Assembly: GCF_002150765.1 (NCBI RefSeq)
Contig: NZ_MUYM01000004.1
Location: 62,001-126,000, forward strand
Source: Lentzea kentuckyensis
Lineage (GTDB): Bacteria; Actinomycetota; Actinomycetes; Mycobacteriales; Pseudonocardiaceae
Reading direction: 5' to 3'
DNA: 64,000 bases
The notes under the pieces were generated by a model. It was given only the letters and a program-made list of their open reading frames with translations, made no database searches and was not told the DNA's origin. Position numbers and translations under genes: made by a program. Shown in pieces: positions 39,907 to 49,738 of the stretch (positions are counted from its first letter, which is position 1; each line of letters opens with the position of its first letter).

Positions 39907-40697
39907 GAGTTCTCCATCAGCACGCCCCAGAGCGTGCCGAAGTTGACGCGGGTTTCGACGTGGAACTCCACGTCTTCAGGAGCCGCCCCGCCGCCGTAGG
40001 TTTCTACGGCGCGCTGGGCGGCTTCTTTGCCTTGAGCACCCGCGAGACAGGCCAGATCCCACGCCACGGGGCCGCGCCAGGTGTCCTCGAAGTCGTTCCA
40101 GACCGGGCCGGTGGCGGTCATCAGCACGTTGCCGTAGTGCGAGTCGCCGTGCAGCGGTTGGACGTCGTTGTAGTGCGCGTCCCACTCCGCCAGCAGTTCG
40201 GCGTGCCGTTCGCGGAACGGCTCCAGGTTCGGCACGCCGCGGCTGTCCAGGTATTCGAGCGTGTGCTCGACGTCGTCCAACGGGCCGCGCACGGGCAGGT
40301 CGCCGTCGTAGAGGCGCAGCTCGGCGTGGAGGTCGGGCAGGAGCTTCAACACCTCCGGACGCGAGAGCTCCACCGACGGGTCGTGTGGGACGTACGTGCT
40401 GAACGTGAGCACGAAGCCGTCCACCGTGTGAGGGCCCGCGGGCAGCTCGGTAGAGGGCGTCACGACGGGCACGCCGCGTGAGGCAAGGAACGCCGACACC
40501 GAGAGGTCGCGGGCGAGGTGTGAGGCCACGAGAGGGCGCACCAGGGCCGTGCGGCTCGCGATACGGGCGACTACCGGGGCCGGGCGCAGGTGCACGATGA
40601 CGTTGCTGCCGTCCTTCAGCACGAGCGGGTCTGTGCAGACCACGCCGTGTGAGGCGGCCAACGACACTGCGACGCGTACGGCTGCAGAGGTGCTCAC
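39903..40697 (-). CDS. Aminoglycoside phosphotransferase-family kinase
   Basis: The 264-residue protein has the APH fold: KDGSNVIVHLRPAPVVARI at the start, the catalytic loop LHGDSHYGNVL (Asp as base, Asn as metal ligand) and NDFEDTWRGPVAWDLA with the second metal Asp position as E/D. Such enzymes phosphorylate small alcohols; resistance to aminoglycosides cannot be claimed from the fold alone. GTG start. It lies 16 bases downstream of the DUF305 gene on the same strand. Confidence 0.8.
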   Translation of the reverse strand: MSTSAAVRVAVSLAASHGVVCTDPLVLKDGSNVIVHLRPAPVVARIASRTALVRPLVASHLARDLSVSAFLASRGVPVVTPSTELPAGPHTVDGFVLTFSTYVPHDPSVELSRPEVLKLLPDLHAELRLYDGDLPVRGPLDDVEHTLEYLDSRGVPNLEPFRERHAELLAEWDAHYNDVQPLHGDSHYGNVLMTATGPVWNDFEDTWRGPVAWDLACLAGAQGKEAAQRAVETYGGGAAPEDVEFHVETRVNFGTLWGVLMENS

Positions 40698-40713
40698 GGC
40701 AAGAAGGCTGGCA

Positions 40714-41229
40714 TCAGCCCTGTGGGAGAAGCGACTCCATTTCCGTTATCTCCTTCTCCTGGTGGCTGACGACGTCCTGCGCGAGCTTGCGCGCCTCCGG
40801 GTCCGTGCCGGCGGAGAGGTGCTTCTGCGCCATCTCCACGGCGCCGCGGTGGTGCTGGATCATCAGCGAGAGCCACTGGCGGTCGAACTCGGTGCCGTCG
40901 AGGTCGGCGAGGTTGCCCAGTTCGACCATGCCGTGCGACTCGGAGTGGTCGTGCGAGGCGTGCGACGCGGCCTGCACGGGGGCGTTCCACGTGCGCAGCC
41001 AGCCGTTCATGCGGTCGATCTCCGGCTTCTGCGCGCCCGAGATGCGCTTGGCCAGGTCGATCACGTGCGGGTTCTCGGTGCGCGAGGCGACCAGGTCGCT
41101 CATCTCCAGCGCCTGCTCGTGGTGCGGAACCATGCCCTGGGCGAACGCGACGTCCGCCGAGTTGTGCGTGGCGGGCGAACCACAGGCGGCCAACATCAGG
41201 ACTGCGGCGACAGCGGACATTCGGAGCAC
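40714..41229 (-). CDS. DUF305 lipoprotein
   Basis: The 171-residue protein begins with VLRMSAVAAVLMLAACGSPA, a lipoprotein signal with the Cys near residue 16, and has the two DUF305 metal-type motifs MVPHHEQALEMS and MIQHHRGAVEMAQ. Proteins of this family are secreted or lipid-anchored; a role in metal binding (often copper) is suspected. GTG at 41227-41229 gives a positive n-region; ATG at 41218-41220 is the alternative. It is divergent from ctaD. Confidence 0.85.
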   Translation of the reverse strand: MLRMSAVAAVLMLAACGSPATHNSADVAFAQGMVPHHEQALEMSDLVASRTENPHVIDLAKRISGAQKPEIDRMNGWLRTWNAPVQAASHASHDHSESHGMVELGNLADLDGTEFDRQWLSLMIQHHRGAVEMAQKHLSAGTDPEARKLAQDVVSHQEKEITEMESLLPQG

Positions 41230-41364
41230 GGCGGCAGGATACGTGTGACGTGCGCTACGCCGCTGGCCACCGGCCATGGCCCACCCGAATGGAGCTGATC
41301 GGCTCCGTCTAATATCCCGGGGAGTTTCCCGAACGAACTGGTCCCACCAAGGCCTGGAGGCACC

Positions 41365-43155
41365 GTGACGGCCGTAGCCCCGCAGCCGATCGCAACGCGT
41401 CCTTATCCGACGCGCACTGCGGTCAAGGGGTCCTTCCTGCTGCGGATGTTCCGCACCACGGACCACAAGCAAATCGGCATCATGTACCTGGTCACCTCGT
41501 TCGCCTTCTTCATGGTCGGCGGAGCGATGGCCATGCTGATGCGGACCGAGCTGGCCCGGCCCGGCATGCAGTTCCTCAGCCAGGAGCAGTTCAACCAGCT
41601 CTTCACGATGCACGGCACCGTGATGCTGCTGCTGTACGCGACCCCGATCGTCTTCGGCTTCGCGAACTTCGTGCTCCCGCTGCAGATCGGCTCGCCCGAC
41701 GTGGCGTTCCCGCGGCTGAACGCCTTCTCGTACTGGCTCTACCTCTTCGGTGGCCTGATCGTGATGGCGGGCTTCGTCACCCCCGGTGGCGCGGCCGACT
41801 TCGGCTGGTTCGCCTACACGCCGCTGTCCAGCGCCATCCACTCGCCCGGCGCGGGTGCCGACCTGTGGATCTCCGGCCTGGTGGTCGGTGGTCTCGGCAC
41901 CATCCTCGGCGCGGTGAACATGATCACCACCGTGGTCTGCCTGCGCGCGCCCGGCATGACGATGTTCCGGATGCCGATCTTCACCTGGAACATCCTGGTG
42001 ACGTCGGTGCTGGTGCTGCTCGCGTTCCCGATCCTCACCGCGGCGCTGCTCGGCCTGCTGGCCGACCGCCATCTCGGTGCCCACGTGTTCGACCCCGCCA
42101 ACGGCGGCGTGATCCTGTGGCAGCACCTCTTCTGGTTCTTCGGACACCCCGAGGTCTACATCGTCGCCTTGCCGTTCTTCGGCATCGTGTCGGAGATCTT
42201 CCCGGTGTTCAGCCGCAAGCCGATCTTCGGTTACAACGGCCTGGTCTACGCGACGCTCGGCATCGCGGCCCTGTCCGTCGCCGTGTGGGCGCACCACATG
42301 TACGCGACCGGCGCCGTGCTGCTGCCGTTCTTCGCCTTCATGACGTTCCTCATCGCGGTCCCGACCGGTGTGAAGTTCTTCAACTGGATCGGCACGATGT
42401 GGAAGGGCCAGCTGACGTTCGAGACGCCGATGCTGTTCTCGATCGGCTTCATCGTCACGTTCCTCTTCGGTGGTCTGTCCGGCATCCTGCTGGCCGCGCC
42501 CGCGATCGACTTCCACGTGTCCGACACGTACTTCGTCGTGGCGCACTTCCACTACGTGCTCTACGGCACGATCGTGTTCGCGACCTTCGCGGGTATCTAC
42601 TTCTGGTTCCCGAAGATCACCGGTCGCTTCATGGACGAGCCGCTCGGCAAGCTGCACTTCTGGACGACGTTCCTCGGCTTCCACGCGACCTTCCTCGTCC
42701 AGCACTGGCTGGGCAACGAGGGCATGCCGCGCCGGTACGCCGACTACCTCGCGTCCGACGGCTTCACGACGCTCAACATGATCTCGACGATCGGTGCCTA
42801 CATCCTGGGCGCGTCGACGCTGCCGTTCATCTGGAACGTCTTCCGGAGCTACCGCTTCGGTGAGGTCGTGACGGCGGACGACCCGTGGGGCTACGGCAAC
42901 TCGCTCGAGTGGGCCACCTCGTCCCCGCCGCCGCGGCACAACTTCACCGAGCTGCCCCGGATCCGTTCGGAGCGCCCGGCGTTCGAGCTGCACTACCCGC
43001 ACATGATCGAACGCATCCGGAACGAGGGTCACGTGACCTTCACCGGCAAGACGATCGCGCACAAGGACGCCAAGCCCGCTCCGTCGGAGCTGGCGGCCGC
43101 CGCGATCAAGTCCGGTACGGCGTCCGAGAAGGACGACCCGGACCACGACAAGTAA
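41365..43155 (+). CDS. ctaD: Cytochrome c oxidase subunit I
   Basis: The 596-residue, 12-helix protein carries all metal ligands of heme-copper oxidase subunit I: TMHGTVML (low-spin heme His), [15 protein letters not shown] (CuB His and the cross-linked Tyr), the HH pair in AHHMY, and HFHYVLYG (heme a and a3 His). The Glu of HPEVYI marks an A-family oxidase with the D channel. It reduces oxygen to water and pumps protons. The hydrophilic tail is typical of actinobacteria. GGAGG precedes the GTG start. The other subunits lie elsewhere. Confidence 0.96.
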   Translation: MTAVAPQPIATRPYPTRTAVKGSFLLRMFRTTDHKQIGIMYLVTSFAFFMVGGAMAMLMRTELARPGMQFLSQEQFNQLFTMHGTVMLLLYATPIVFGFANFVLPLQIGSPDVAFPRLNAFSYWLYLFGGLIVMAGFVTPGGAADFGWFAYTPLSSAIHSPGAGADLWISGLVVGGLGTILGAVNMITTVVCLRAPGMTMFRMPIFTWNILVTSVLVLLAFPILTAALLGLLADRHLGAHVFDPANGGVILWQHLFWFFGHPEVYIVALPFFGIVSEIFPVFSRKPIFGYNGLVYATLGIAALSVAVWAHHMYATGAVLLPFFAFMTFLIAVPTGVKFFNWIGTMWKGQLTFETPMLFSIGFIVTFLFGGLSGILLAAPAIDFHVSDTYFVVAHFHYVLYGTIVFATFAGIYFWFPKITGRFMDEPLGKLHFWTTFLGFHATFLVQHWLGNEGMPRRYADYLASDGFTTLNMISTIGAYILGASTLPFIWNVFRSYRFGEVVTADDPWGYGNSLEWATSSPPPRHNFTELPRIRSERPAFELHYPHMIERIRNEGHVTFTGKTIAHKDAKPAPSELAAAAIKSGTASEKDDPDHDK

Positions 43156-44450
<1,295 letters not shown>

Positions 44451-44451
<1 letters not shown>

Positions 44452-45128
44452 TGATCCTCGACCTGATCGCCTCGCGGAACTACGCCGAGGAGTCCGAAGT
44501 CCGCGCGATGCCGATGGTGTTGCGCATCGAACGTGTGGATCCGCCTTCCCGGACGGCGCTGCTGGAGGCCGCGGCCGCTTCGGCGGTCGCGGTGTGCCTC
44601 GACCCGCGCGCCGATGTCGGCGGGGAGTGGCACGAGGCCGTGCGCGCGTGGGTGGCCGGGCGGATCCGCAAGGTCTCGCGGCGGGCCCGTGGTGTGCAGT
44701 GGGACGCCGTGCAGGAGCTGCCGGGCGTGACGATCACCGTGGACGGCGCGTCGGTGCGGTCGTTGCTGCCCGTGCTGGTGTCCGAGACGCCCCGCGAGGT
44801 CGCGAAGTTGCAGATCTCCGGGTCCGACCTGCCGGTGGACGCACCAGGGCCGGTTCCTGAGGGTGCGCGGCTGCTGTACGTGAACCCGCGGGTCGAGATG
44901 TCCGCTGGCAAGCTCGCGGCCCAGGTGGGGCACGCGTCGATGTTGCTGGCGCCGCACCTGTCGGTGTCCGAACTGAAGGCGTGGGAGGAGCTCGACTACC
45001 GGTGTGCCGTGCGGACACCGTCCGTGGCCGAGTGGGACTCGCTGATCCACCGCGGCGACGTCGTGGCCGTGCGGGACGCGGGTTTCACCGAGGTCGAGCC
45101 GGGCACGACGACGGTACTTGCTGTTTGA
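44451..45128 (+). CDS. PTH2-domain protein (peptidyl-tRNA hydrolase-like)
   Basis: The 225-residue protein has about 125 N-terminal residues with no recognised family, and a C-terminal PTH2 (Bit1-type) domain: LYVNPRVEMSAGKLAAQVGHASM, whose M..GK.AAQ.GHA pattern is the PTH2 signature, then WEELDYRCAVR and VRDAGFTEVEPGTTTVLAV. PTH2 enzymes release peptides from peptidyl-tRNA. The enzyme may be a second, archaeal-type peptidyl-tRNA hydrolase. ATG at 44451 shares one base with the serB stop; a GTG one codon upstream is possible. Confidence 0.75.
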
Positions 45129-45158
45129 GATCGGTCTAATCGGGTAAATCTCCGGCTC

Positions 45159-46538
45159 GTGGGCTTACTCGACGTGCTCGACGCGAGGCTCGGTGACGGG
45201 CTGGAGAACGTGCTGTGCTCCCACCACACCCGCCGGCTGCGGCGGTTGGGGTGGGGCGAGGTGCTGGGCGGGGAGGCAACGGGGTGGTTCACGCCCCGCC
45301 GGACCGTCCAGCACGGCAACAAGATCGAGGTCCTGGTCGACGGCGCCACGGCGTTTCCCGTTGTGGCGCAGGCGATCGAGAACGCGAAGAAGTACGTCCA
45401 CATCGCGAACTGGCATGCTTCGCCGGACTTCCGGCTGACCCGCGAGCCCGGCGCACCACAGCTGCGCGAGCTGCTTTCGGCTGCCGCGGAACGGGTTCCG
45501 GTGCGCGTGCTGCTGTGGGCGGGCCCGCCGATCCCGTTCTTCGAGCCGACCCGCAAGCGCGCTCTGGCGGCGCAGAAGGCTTTCTGGGACTGCGGCGCCG
45601 TCCGGTGCGAGCTGGACGCGCGGGAACGAACCCTGCACTGCCACCACGAGAAGATCGTGATCGTCGACGACGTGGCGTTCGTCGGCGGCCTCGACATGAC
45701 CGCGGTGGAGGGCGACCGGCACGACTCGCCGGAGCACCCGCCGCGTGACCTCGGCTGGCACGACCACGTGGCGCGGATGGAGGGGCCGGTGGTGGCCGAG
45801 GTGGCGGGACACTTCGCCGCGCGCTGGCTGGAGATCGCGGGGGAGACCCTGCCCGCGCCCGAGGTGCCGCCAGAGGCCGGGCCGTCGTCCGTGCAGGTGG
45901 TGCGCACGATTCCGGAGCGCACCTACGGGTTCGCGCCGCACGGGGACTTCAGCCTGCTCGACTCGTACCTGCGGGCGCTGCGGTCGGCCAAGTCGTTGAT
46001 CTACCTGGAGAACCAGTTCCTGTGGTCGCCGGAGATCACCGAGGTGCTGATCGAGAAGCTGTGCCGGCCGCCGACACCGGAGTTCCGGATGGTCCTGGTG
46101 CTGCCGCAGAAACCCAGCAACGGCGCCGACACCACCCGTGGCCAGCTCGGCCGGTTGCTCGACGCCGACGACGATCGGCGGCTGGTCGCTGCAACCCTTG
46201 TCGCACACGGCGATGCTCCGGTCTACGTACACGCCAAGCTGGCCATTGTGGACGATCAATGGCTTTCGGTCGGCTCGGCGAACCTCAACGAGCACTCGCT
46301 GTTCAACGACACCGAGGTGAACGTGGTGACCGACGACCCGGCGGTGGCTCGTTCGACCCGCCTGCGGTTGTGGTCGGAGCACCTCGGCGCCGATGTGTCG
46401 GGACCTGTCGACGAGGTGGTGGACGGCGTGTGGAGGCCCGCCGTGGAGGGGCGTTCACGGGTGACGTCGTTGCCCGGAGTGTCACGGCGGTCCGGAAGGT
46501 TGCAAGGACCGTTACGTGGATTGCTGGTCGACGGCTGA
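45159..46538 (+). CDS. Phospholipase D-like (cardiolipin-synthase family) protein
   Basis: The 459-residue protein has two HKD motifs: HCHHEKIVIVDDVAFVGGLD (residues 164 on) and YVHAKLAIVDDQWLSVGSANL near residue 350, each with the HxKxxxxD set followed by GG/GS. No signal peptide or TM helix is seen. PLD-family enzymes cleave or transfer phosphatidyl groups; the pattern fits cytoplasmic or peripheral phosphatidyltransferase-like enzymes rather than nucleases with one HKD. It starts with GTG. The substrate is unknown. Confidence 0.87.
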   Translation: MGLLDVLDARLGDGLENVLCSHHTRRLRRLGWGEVLGGEATGWFTPRRTVQHGNKIEVLVDGATAFPVVAQAIENAKKYVHIANWHASPDFRLTREPGAPQLRELLSAAAERVPVRVLLWAGPPIPFFEPTRKRALAAQKAFWDCGAVRCELDARERTLHCHHEKIVIVDDVAFVGGLDMTAVEGDRHDSPEHPPRDLGWHDHVARMEGPVVAEVAGHFAARWLEIAGETLPAPEVPPEAGPSSVQVVRTIPERTYGFAPHGDFSLLDSYLRALRSAKSLIYLENQFLWSPEITEVLIEKLCRPPTPEFRMVLVLPQKPSNGADTTRGQLGRLLDADDDRRLVAATLVAHGDAPVYVHAKLAIVDDQWLSVGSANLNEHSLFNDTEVNVVTDDPAVARSTRLRLWSEHLGADVSGPVDEVVDGVWRPAVEGRSRVTSLPGVSRRSGRLQGPLRGLLVDG

Positions 46539-46560
46539 TCTCTGGGGCTAGTTTGGCGAC

Positions 46561-47136
46561 GTGGCCAACGAGGTGACCATCCCGCTGTTGCCGTGCGCCT
46601 CCATCGACGAGGTTGCCGAGTTCTACGTGATGCTCGGGTTCACGGTCACGTATCGGCAGTACCGGCCGAACGCCTATCTGTCGGTGCGGCACGAGGAGAT
46701 CAACCTCCACTTCTTCGGCATACCGGGCTACGACCCGTCTGCGTCGTACAGCTCGTGTCTGGTGCAGGTGGACGACCCGCGGGAGCTGTACGACGCCTTC
46801 GCCCACGGCATGCGTGCGGTGTACGGCCAGGTGCTGCTCACGGGGATTCCGCGGATGACCCGGCCGCGCCGTGACGGGTTCCTGATGGTCGATCCCGGCG
46901 GGAACTGGATCCGGGTGGTGCCGGCGGTGCGCGAGCGGGAGACCGCTTCTCGCAACGGGCTGACGCGCGCGTTGGACAGCGCGGTGACGCTGGCCGGGTC
47001 GCACGGGGCGGAGCGGCAGGCGTTGAAGATCCTCGAAGGGGCGCTGGAGCGGGAGGTGCACGCCTCGGAGGAGGAGCGGGAGTCGGCGCTGGAGTTCCGC
47101 GATGAACTGCTGGAACGGCTCGGGCTCAGTTACTAG
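46561..47136 (+). CDS. Glyoxalase/VOC-fold protein (copy 1)
   Basis: The 191-residue protein has a bleomycin-resistance-like VOC domain (residues 1-120: IPLLPCASIDEVAEFYVMLGF, GFLMVDPGGNWIRVV) and a helical tail with AERQALKILEGALE that is not part of the standard fold. NLHFFG and MVDPGGNW are the usual strands, and the Glu metal position is replaced, so it may bind ligands rather than catalyse. A clear paralog is encoded at 49160-49738. GTG start, 22 bases after the PLD gene. Confidence 0.8.
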   Translation: MANEVTIPLLPCASIDEVAEFYVMLGFTVTYRQYRPNAYLSVRHEEINLHFFGIPGYDPSASYSSCLVQVDDPRELYDAFAHGMRAVYGQVLLTGIPRMTRPRRDGFLMVDPGGNWIRVVPAVRERETASRNGLTRALDSAVTLAGSHGAERQALKILEGALEREVHASEEERESALEFRDELLERLGLSY

Positions 47137-48008
47137 GCCGGTTGCTTGATGCTCTCGATGATCCTCGCGAAGCCTTCCTCGCCGCGGCCCGCGTCGATCT
47201 GACGCTGGATGAGCCGCTGGACCGCGGCGACCATCTCGGTGCCGATGCCCTGGTCGGCGCTGGCGGTCAGGATGTCGGTGAGGTCGGAGAACTCCAGGCT
47301 CTGCTGCCCCGCGACGGTGTAGTCCCCGCCGTCGATGATCTCGGCGAACCCGTGGAAGCCGCCGGTCATGGCGGTCAGCCAGGGTGCGGCCGCCGCGGCG
47401 AACTCGCGAGCCGTGATGCCGGCCGGCGCGACCATGGCGGCGCCGTGCATGAATCCGGCGAACATGACGTACATGCCCGAGAGCAGGGCGAGGTCGTACA
47501 GGGACGCCAGCCCGGCGTCCTCACCGAAGTAGGTGCTGGTTCCCCACAGGTCGAGCAGCGGCTGGTACTCGTGGAACACCTCGGCCGATCCGCTGTAGAG
47601 GATCGACGACCCCGGCCGGCCGATCATGTCCGGCACGGCCATGATTCCGCCGTCCAGATAGGCGATCCCGGCCTCTGCCGCCCAGACGGCCGACTCCCGT
47701 GACTGGGCTGGCGTCGTCGTGGTCACGTTGATCAACGCTCGTCCGGCGAGCTCGTCGGTGAGTGGATCGAGCACCGCGTGCACGGAAGCGTCGTCGAACA
47801 GGCAGGCGATCACCACCTGGCCGGCGCGAATCGCTTTGTCCGCCGTGTCGACGGCGTTGGCGCCCAACGCGACGAGGGCGTCCGACTTGCCCGGTGAACG
47901 GTTCCAGACCGTCGTCGGATGTCCCGCCTTGATCAGGGCGGCGGCCAGGGTGCTGCCCATCGCGCCCAGTCCGAGGACGCTCACTCCGACGTTGTCGTTC
48001 GCTGTCAT
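47133..48008 (-). CDS. NAD(P)-dependent imine-reductase-like oxidoreductase
   Basis: The 291-residue protein begins with a Rossmann loop VSVLGLGAMGSTLAAAL followed by WNRSPGKSD, where Arg-Ser indicates NADPH. The N-terminal domain is of the 6-phosphogluconate/3-hydroxyisobutyrate dehydrogenase type. The catalytic Lys of those enzymes (usually G.xxK) is not seen; SLYDLALLSGMYVMF, with Asp at that place, is the pattern of actinobacterial imine reductases. It is divergent from an HxlR regulator, its probable controller, and shares 4 bases with the converging VOC gene. Confidence 0.82.
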   Translation of the reverse strand: MTANDNVGVSVLGLGAMGSTLAAALIKAGHPTTVWNRSPGKSDALVALGANAVDTADKAIRAGQVVIACLFDDASVHAVLDPLTDELAGRALINVTTTTPAQSRESAVWAAEAGIAYLDGGIMAVPDMIGRPGSSILYSGSAEVFHEYQPLLDLWGTSTYFGEDAGLASLYDLALLSGMYVMFAGFMHGAAMVAPAGITAREFAAAAAPWLTAMTGGFHGFAEIIDGGDYTVAGQQSLEFSDLTDILTASADQGIGTEMVAAVQRLIQRQIDAGRGEEGFARIIESIKQPA

Positions 48009-48073
48009 TTTCCGGATTTCCCCTCGTGTTCGTCGTTCGGAGGAATCCTCTCCGGCGCTGAAAGCGTTGACCA

Positions 48074-48108
48074 GTACGGACTATTTAGTGGGGTACGCAC
48101 TTTTTGGT
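48074..48108. promoter_or_regulatory. Tandem 16-base direct repeat, HxlR operator candidate
   Basis: GTACGGACTATTTAGT (48074-48089) and GTACGCACTTTTTGGT (48093-48108) match at 13 of 16 positions with a 19-base period. They fill the space between the divergent imine-reductase and HxlR genes, where HxlR-type regulators usually bind. Confidence 0.6.
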
Positions 48109-48129
48109 AAGCAGCTCTTGGGGGTTCGA

Positions 48130-48486
48130 ATGACAGCACGACGTGGTCCCTACGTCTGCGGCATCGACGCCGCGATGGACGTCGTCTCCGGCAAGTGGAA
48201 GTCGTTGATCCTGTGGGAGTTGCGGCACCACGGCACCCGCCGGTTCGCCGAGCTCCGGCGCGGGCTGCCGGGTGTCAGCGAGAAGATGCTGATCCAGCAC
48301 CTGCGGGAGATGGAGGAGGACGGCCTCGTGCACCGCGAGGTGTACGCCGAGGTGCCGTCGAAGGTCGAGTACTCGCTGACGGAGCACGGTGTCTCGCTCA
48401 ACGCCGTGCTCGCCGCCCTGGGGGAGTGGGGTACCGAACGCATGCGGCGGATCGGGGCGGAGAAAGTCGCCGTTGCCACGGCTTAA
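48130..48486 (+). CDS. HxlR-family transcriptional regulator
   Basis: The 118-residue winged-helix protein has YVCGIDAAMDVVSGKWKSLILWEL at the start (the reactive-type Cys at about residue 9 is the position conserved in many HxlR proteins that sense thiols or aldehydes), RFAELRRGLPGVSEKMLIQHLREME as recognition part (landmark GVSEKMLIQHLRE), and VEYSLTEHG as wing end. It likely represses or activates the divergent imine-reductase gene. The ATG follows GGGGG; a TTG 12 bases upstream is possible. Confidence 0.87.
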   Translation: MTARRGPYVCGIDAAMDVVSGKWKSLILWELRHHGTRRFAELRRGLPGVSEKMLIQHLREMEEDGLVHREVYAEVPSKVEYSLTEHGVSLNAVLAALGEWGTERMRRIGAEKVAVATA

Positions 48487-48509
48487 TCTACATAGGTAGT
48501 ATTGGCGGC

Positions 48510-48815
48510 GTGGAGCCACTGCAACGCATCGGCAAGGCCACCGTCGACGTGCTCGAGGTACTGCTCGGCGCCGACGAGCCGCGCTGGGGGCTGGAGATCA
48601 TCAAGCTCACCGGGCGACCGTCGGGCAGCGTCTATCCGTTGCTGGACCGGCTGGAGCGGGCCGGCTGGGTCACGTCGACGTGGGATGACGACGCCGAACG
48701 ACGTGGGCCTCGGCGGCGGATGTACCGGCTGACGGCCGAGGGGGCCGCTGAGGCTCGCAAGGTCGTGGCGCGGGCTGCTCCGGCGCCACGGTTCGTGCCC
48801 AGGACCGCGCAATGA
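48510..48815 (+). CDS. PadR-family transcriptional regulator
   Basis: The 101-residue protein has a PadR winged helix: DVLEVLLGADEPRWGLEIIKL, with TGRPSGSVYPLLDRLERAGWV as recognition helix (landmark SGSVYPLLDRLE) and RRRMYRLTAEG as wing. The C-terminal dimerisation helix is short. The next gene, for a small membrane protein, overlaps it by 4 bases, as is usual for PadR-membrane protein pairs where the partner is the regulated gene. A CTAC-ATAG-GTAG dyad lies about 20 bases upstream of the GTG. Confidence 0.88.
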   Translation: MEPLQRIGKATVDVLEVLLGADEPRWGLEIIKLTGRPSGSVYPLLDRLERAGWVTSTWDDDAERRGPRRRMYRLTAEGAAEARKVVARAAPAPRFVPRTAQ

Positions 48816-49111
48816 GGGGCGCGTTGTTGTTGGTGCGGTTCGCGGCTGCGGTTGTGGGTGATGACCGCTATCGCGAGCAGTGGGAAGCGGATGTTGCCGG
48901 GGCGCGTGAGCTTGGTATGTCGCCGTTAGGGGTGGCGTTCGGTGCTGTGCGCGCTGTCGTGTCCATGCCTTCGAAAGGGGCTGTCGTGGCTGGGATTGGT
49001 CCGTTGGGCATGGCGTTGAGGCACGCTGGCGCGTCGCGTGGGCGTGTGCTCGCCATTGCCGTTGTGTCGGCGTTGTTGTTGCTGGGCGGGGTTGTCCTGC
49101 TGTTCGCTTGA
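48812..49111 (+). CDS. Small membrane protein partnered with PadR
   Basis: The 99-residue protein has a charged N-terminal half (VGDDRYREQWEADVAGARELG) similar to the first part of membrane proteins commonly encoded next to PadR regulators in actinomycetes, a weak hydrophobic centre, and one strong C-terminal TM helix (VLAIAVVSALLLLGGVVLLF). Function is unknown. Translation is probably coupled to the PadR gene. Confidence 0.7.
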   Translation: MRGALLLVRFAAAVVGDDRYREQWEADVAGARELGMSPLGVAFGAVRAVVSMPSKGAVVAGIGPLGMALRHAGASRGRVLAIAVVSALLLLGGVVLLFA

Positions 49112-49159
49112 GCAAATAGCTCGGTGTCGTTTCGGCGGTACCGGGCTTAGCTTCGAGCG

Positions 49160-49738
49160 GTGGCGAACGAACTGACCATTCCGCTCCTGCCCTGTCCTTC
49201 CATCGACGAGATCGCGTCGTTCTACGAGATGCTCGGCTTCTCGGTCACCTATCGGCAGACGCGGCCGAACCCGCACGTCGCTTTGCAGCGTGAGGACATC
49301 AACCTGCACTTCTTCGGGATGGACGACTTCGATCCCGAGCAGTCGTACGGCACCTGCCTGGTCATCGTGCAGGACACCGGTCCGCTGTACGAGGCTTTCG
49401 CGGCGGGGATGCGTTCGGTGCACGGAAAGGTGCTCGTCTCCGGCATTCCGCGGATGACCCGGCCGCGGGTGCGCAACGACAGGTACACCGGGTTCAGCGT
49501 CGTCGATCCTGGCGGCAACTGGATCCGGATCAACAAGGCGGCTCCGGAGCCTGAAGCGACTTCGAAGCTCGCCAAGGCCATGGAGAACGCCGCGCGGCAG
49601 GCTGACGCGCGCGGTGACGAGCGTCAGGCGTTGAAGATCCTGGAAGGCGCGTTGAAACGAGCCGACGGCGGCGAGCCCGAGTTCCAGGCGGCGCAGGAGT
49701 ACCGCGACGAGCTGATCGAACGGATCAAGGGGTCTTGA
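49160..49738 (+). CDS. Glyoxalase/VOC-fold protein (copy 2)
   Basis: The 192-residue protein is a paralog of the one at 46561-47136: both have IPLLPC.SIDE, a VTYRQ.RPN strand, INLHFFG, IPRMTRPR, VDPGGNWIR and the tail motif ERQALKILEGAL. The VOC domain covers residues 1-125, followed by two helices that end with EYRDELIERI. The pair flanks the imine-reductase, HxlR and PadR genes, so a duplication has been split by insertion or the set arose by local duplication. It overlaps the dinG end by 14 bases. Confidence 0.8.
   Translation: MANELTIPLLPCPSIDEIASFYEMLGFSVTYRQTRPNPHVALQREDINLHFFGMDDFDPEQSYGTCLVIVQDTGPLYEAFAAGMRSVHGKVLVSGIPRMTRPRVRNDRYTGFSVVDPGGNWIRINKAAPEPEATSKLAKAMENAARQADARGDERQALKILEGALKRADGGEPEFQAAQEYRDELIERIKGS

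Noticed and set aside
39903-40697. Aminoglycoside resistance gene
   Set aside because: The APH fold is clear, but most such chromosomal proteins act on other substrates; resistance cannot be claimed from the sequence.
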